From NCBI GenBank assembly GCA_024663395.1, contig JANFAH010000119.1:32517-96516 (forward strand): a stretch of DNA of 64,000 nt, given 5' to 3'. Position 1 is the first letter of the stretch. Every line of letters starts with the position of its first letter. A program made the position numbers and the translations under genes. A model generated the notes under the pieces. That model searched no databases. It saw only the letters and a list, made by a program, of their open reading frames with translations, and was not told the DNA's origin. Positions 59,924 through 64,000 of the stretch are shown here, piece after piece. The DNA is from Pisolithus tinctorius (taxonomy: Eukaryota; Basidiomycota; Agaricomycetes; Boletales; Pisolithaceae).

Positions 59924-61895
59924 TTATAGCCTCTCTAACGTATACGTTCGTACTGGTCCCGAAAAACTACGACGCCCCCAGGGCACCCAATTAACGGTAA
60001 CAATGACAATAACTCCACCAACAGCAACAATAGAATAATTCATGTTGAGTTCGTTGACAGGGTATGCAGTGGGTAAGATGAATAACACGCATATGAACGA
60101 ACCAAACTAAAAGCAATGTGAGTGTAGTACGAAGGACACGCAGCATCGAGACCCTACCAAAAAGCTAAAAAGGTTAATGACCCACGACCACTTGCCTAAT
60201 CTAAATGGCCCGGGTTCGGTAAGTCTCCACACACCCAAGTCAGCTGCAGTAAGGGGAGCCCGAGCGGATGACAACATACGAGTCTGGCCAAAATACTCGG
60301 ATGGTAATGGGTTGTAAGTAGCTGAGCATCACGGCTACGGCAGCGGAAGATAGGATGGCATTGAACTGGATCTCCGATCAACGATAATACTCGAACACGT
60401 GAAGAGTGCACATACAGCAACTGCAGAACCAATGTAGGCGCAAGAAATGATGCAACCAACAAGAGCAGACACCCAAACACCCCAGTATGGCGCTTGGAAG
60501 CGGTTTATTGCCATGAACGGTCCTTCGCGGGGAAAGCATTGTCTCGTGCAAGTGCGTAAAAGAGCCGCGAGCTTGCGGTAAAGGCAGCGACCGAGGCTAT
60601 GAGTTGAGCTAACCCAACCACAACCAGGCACATGACTGTGAGTTTCGTACCCACGGCATCATAAAAGAGCTGCGCAATGGGGATTGCATAAGTAGTTGCT
60701 TGTACATTTGCAATGTTTTGCACTGAGAACAGAAGCGCTAGCATGCAAGCAAGGCCGACCAACCAGGACCCGACAATACTCCCGACAACTGCCAGCGGCG
60801 CAAGGAGCTCGGCGCGTATCGCTTCCTCTGCTACCTGGGCAGCAGTTTCACACCCCTCAAGGGTGTAGACCGCCTGATACCCTCAATTCAAAATCCTGAC
60901 TTGCGAAAATGCGGATACTGCACCTGAAGAAATCCGAGAAGCACGACGAAGCCGCGAGACTCCCAACCAGTGAAACTTTCCCTGGTAAATACGAGTCGTA
61001 ATAAAGCGATTCACTCACTTCTCAAAGTCCGTGAATACAAAGCTTGCAGAGTTCTTGTCTAAAAATCAGTGTACTTTACTTACGAAGCTTTGCAGGTAAC
61101 ATTACCTTGACGGCGATTTAACTAACAGTGTGACAACCAGGACAAAAGTGCCTCCTAACGTCCACCAGACGTTGAACGAACTCATGCGACCAACCGCTTT
61201 CGTTCCTACGGTATTCATGATGCCTGACAAGATGTTGATTCCCCAGGTAATTGCTGCGATTTCCACCCTCGTCAAAGTCCTTCCGGAGCCAACTTCCGCC
61301 ATCGATGCAATATACAACGCAACGCTGGGCGGTAAAGATGTCAGTACGGAATAATGAGTAGCAGCTAGATTTACCTCAGATTTCCAGAGGTTCCTGTGAA
61401 GACCATCGCAATGGAACAGATCCACTCGGTACAAACTGAACAGATCGTCAAACCTCATGCACTTTGCTTCAAGGCGACTCACAGCCGAGCATAGGAGAGC
61501 CTGGTTTCATCTTGCAAACCCAAAAGTAGAGTCCGCCCATAGTCGGACTGCCCTATTTGAAGAACGAGACGAATAAGGTTTATTAATACTCACTACGAGC
61601 TGCAAATCTCGGCAAAGCTGAGTGCGACCAGAAACATGAAGAAGCAACATATCTAGAATGAAAGCTCATCAACACAGTGCCAAGATGGAAGGCACAAGAC
61701 AACCCTCACATTCCATCCCAGAATAGGCCAAGTGGTCCACCAGAGAACAATCCGTTTGGAAGGCGCTGCTCATACCCGTTAGAATACCGATATTACAAAA
61801 TGACATTCCCAACGCTCCGAAGAGCGACATTTCTCATCGAAACTCAGGCCTGTACCCAAGGTCGAGCAGATGTTGATCAGAGATTTGGGGGTCAT
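59924..61895 (-). pseudogene. Amino acid/GABA-type permease (APC superfamily), disrupted
   Basis: Plasma-membrane 12-TM transporter by family. Pieces in order: DQHLLDLGYRPEFR, an in-frame TGA at 61834-61836 where the family has Arg, then EMSLFGALGMSFCNIGILTG and MSSAFQT. A one-base loss follows, then GLFSGGPLGLFW, another one-base loss, and ICCFFMFLVALSFAEICSS. Then come SPTMGGLYFWVCKMKPGSP, CSIAMVFTGTSGNLS, WGINILSGIMNTVGTKAVGR, FTGWESRGFVVLLGFLQ, GYQAVYTLEGCETAAQVAEE and SIVGSWLVGLACMLALLFSV. After SSRLFYALARDNAFPAK there is a third one-base loss, then GPFMAINRFQAPYWGVW, FNAILSSAAVAVMLSYLQPI, FRLGKWSWVINLFSFL, and the normal C-terminus LPTAYPVNELNMNYSIVAVG to RTYTLERL. The start frame is also off. 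It is very likely non-functional as written. Confidence 0.75.
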
Positions 61896-62403
61896 CTTTC
61901 GTCTACTCTCAGCTATGGCGACTAGGGGGTTTTCGACGCGGTGGGACATAGTGAGACGGGGGGAGGGGTATCGGAATGCTTCTGCCTTTGGCTATTTTAG
62001 TATCCTGGACACACGTGGTAGGAGAGAAAGCTTTGCAACTGCGAAGTTTCCTGACAGAATAGGGAAACGTGGAGGGGAAATGACTACCATATCATCTCGT
62101 TAGCCTCGGATGCGATACGATTCAACGAAGGGTTGGCCATGTCGCTGTTCAGCAACATGGTGCCCAGCACCTGCAGCCTGAGCAGGCGCCTTCCAGGGAA
62201 AAGAATAATCGTTCTTCTCACCGGGGCCGACAGACCAGTGCGATAGATTTACCTCTACGCGTGTGATGCGGTCGAGTCGCTACTTTCAACTTTGTGACGT
62301 GTAGCACGCTGGAATACGAAATCAAGTTGACTGCTTGTAACCTTTCTGTGTTACCAACAACCTGCGGGTGACAAACATCGATATCTGGCCTGCGCCCACC
62401 ATC
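61896..62403. promoter_or_regulatory. Shared upstream region of the permease and GWT1
   Basis: About 500 bases between divergent starts. No coding signal recognised. Confidence 0.4.
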
Positions 62404-64000
62404 ATGAATGGTGACTACAAGACATCCAAAGAGGCGTTTGTATCTGGAACAACTGGCTCAACTGTACTACATATCAATGCGATATGTTCTGTTGCACTGG
62501 CAAGCATCCTAGTCGACGCGGACACCGTTGACTGACTGTCTAACCACCCGCAGTCTTCAATAGCACTTCATTCAGCACTTACCTCCCGCGTGGCAGTTTT
62601 CCGATCCACGCCGTTCTTTGTGGAATGGATACTACTGTCCGTACCTCTGTTGTTGTCGATGACAGTTTATGCGGAAGCGCCGGGTGCACTCTCCGTGCTG
62701 TTGTTAGTTGCGACAGCTGTCCTCTTACTTCTTCCCGCGATTGAAAACGGAAAGGCTCTCCCAACGCAAGTTGATGATGGTACCACATTCGTTGGCGACA
62801 CGGGTCATCGATCTGCGTCACAGGCATCTTTACCACCTCTTCCGGCTTTGTCAACGTATCGCGCACACATGATGCTTATGACAGCGCTATCCATCCTGGC
62901 TGTCGACTTCCAAGTATTTCCCCGAGCTCTTGCAAAGTGTGAAACTTACGGAGTATCATTGGTGTGTTCGAGCTGTTTAGAATGAGTGCACACTTCCGTG
63001 CTCACGGTCATGAGTTAGATGGACCTCGGCGTTGGATCTTTTGTCTTCTCGCAAGGCATCGTCTCTGCTATCCCTTTGCTGAAGGATCCATCCCACCTCC
63101 GTAAATCCTTCGGCTACAAGCTATTCAACACGTTAAAAAGGGTTGCCCCCGTGGCAGTACTTGGCCTAATACGCCTGATGGCGGTCAAGGGCGCTGACTA
63201 CCCCGTACGTTGTTATATGAAATTGTGTATATTAAGTCGAGATAGCTGATAACTGGATATAGGAACATGTGACGGAGTATGGCGTACACTGGAATTTCTT
63301 TATGACACTTTCACTTCTGCCCGTATTCGAGGTGCTCACACATTGCTTGATTTTGCACATGCCTGTTGCTCTTCTAGGGCTCTGGATTGGGGTTGGTGAG
63401 CGACATAGCTATGCTTTTGAAGCATTGACTGCGCTGTAACTCAATTCATCATTCAGTGCAGCAGTGCCTCTTGTCATTTGCTGGCTTTGGAGATGTCTTA
63501 CTCAATGCGCCACGAAGCAATATTCTCTTTGCAAATAAAGAAGGTTTGATCTCCCTACTTGGTAAGGTTTGCATGATAATACGACTCTCGATCATGTTGA
63601 ATCGTGGTTACAGGGTACCTCTCAATTCACATTATAGGTTTGTCCGTCGGCACGACCATTCTCCCACCTAGACCGTCTTTCTTCCGAAAGAATATAGCGC
63701 TTCTGGATGATGGTAGGAGGACGGGTATAGATCTCGTCGCCCCGCGACAAGCCACGAAGATTGTAGCTGAACTCTTTTCATACACTTTTATTTGGTGGGG
63801 GTTGTTTGCGTTCGTCCGACTGAAACTAGATGTGTCCAGAAGAATGGTTGTGGTTTTACCTCGTCTCGCCAAGGTGCACAGCTGACATCGTTCCAGGTGA
63901 ACTTGCCATACATTTTATGGGTCTCGGCTTTCAACACGTCGTTCATTCTGGGCTACTTCTTGTTAGATATGTTCTTTTTCCCTACTCGAATCTCGCGTGA
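62404..64000 (+). CDS. GWT1: GPI inositol acyltransferase GWT1/PIG-W (3' end beyond window)
   Basis: ER membrane enzyme that acylates inositol of GlcN-PI in GPI-anchor synthesis; the target of the antifungal class that includes gepinacin/manogepix. The start reads [20 protein letters not shown] and [12 protein letters not shown]. The first intron (62500-62553) has a GC donor (CTG/gcaagc...ccgcag) and leads to [12 protein letters not shown], then TM segments [20 protein letters not shown] and [20 protein letters not shown]. Next come [60 protein letters not shown] and [20 protein letters not shown], then the exons around 63470-63900 ([40 protein letters not shown]). FQVFPRRFAKTE- and [13 protein letters not shown] motifs are diagnostic. 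The frame is clean to the window end. Confidence 0.93.

Noticed and set aside
60050..60090. A further frameshift near the permease C-terminus
   Set aside because: On re-reading, the minus strand gives CCC ACT GCA TAC CCT in frame (PTAYP); no lesion there.

Overview
The window is nuclear DNA of a filamentous basidiomycete, most likely an agaricomycete of the wood- or litter-decay type. The evidence is dense, intron-rich genes on both strands (introns mostly 48-75 nt, GT-AG with a few GC-AG), an intron-containing tRNA-Ala, and mushroom-type families (laccase, GH16 glucanase, DUF6533 membrane proteins, Ser/Pro-rich coiled-coil proteins). Gene models were assembled by eye from reading frames and splice signals, so some internal exon edges are approximate.

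Region 1, 0-12.6 kb, is a compact housekeeping block: NatC subunit MAK10 (minus, 3' end outside the window), mitochondrial tryptophanyl-tRNA synthetase, purine nucleoside phosphorylase, mitochondrial ribosomal protein bL28m, tRNA-Ala(AGC), an FMN-dependent lactate-oxidase-type enzyme, a bifunctional HPPK-DHPS folate gene, ER membrane complex subunit EMC2 and signal peptidase SEC11. Region 2, 13.5-23.5 kb, holds a Zn2Cys6 transcription factor, a secreted GH16 beta-glucanase, an eEF1Bgamma-type glutathione transferase, a DHH exopolyphosphatase and the Fe-S assembly LYR protein ISD11. Region 3, 23.5-36.5 kb, has a gene-poor stretch, two large disordered coiled-coil proteins of unknown function in the same orientation, and the cap hypermethylase TGS1. 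Region 4, 36.5-49.2 kb, has a 3.2 kb gene desert, a laccase with a TATA box, the cohesin subunit SCC3/STAG and threonine synthase.

Region 5, 49.2-62 kb, is different. It holds a small Kre9/KNH-like gene with a disturbed start, an inverted pair of DUF6533 genes of which one is broken, a conserved protein whose core resembles bacterial RNase P protein (RnpA), an unrecognised gene fragment, an alginate-lyase-fold gene with frame breaks and an amino-acid/GABA-type permease with a premature stop and frame breaks. Region 6, from 62.4 kb to the end, is the GPI inositol acyltransferase GWT1, cut by the window edge.

There is no obvious biosynthetic cluster. The points most worth a second look are the RnpA-like nuclear gene, the decay island (real pseudogenes or one-base homopolymer errors), the folate gene lacking its aldolase domain, three stop-free introns of 3n length (one splitting the catalytic motif of exopolyphosphatase), and GC-AG introns in GST and GWT1.
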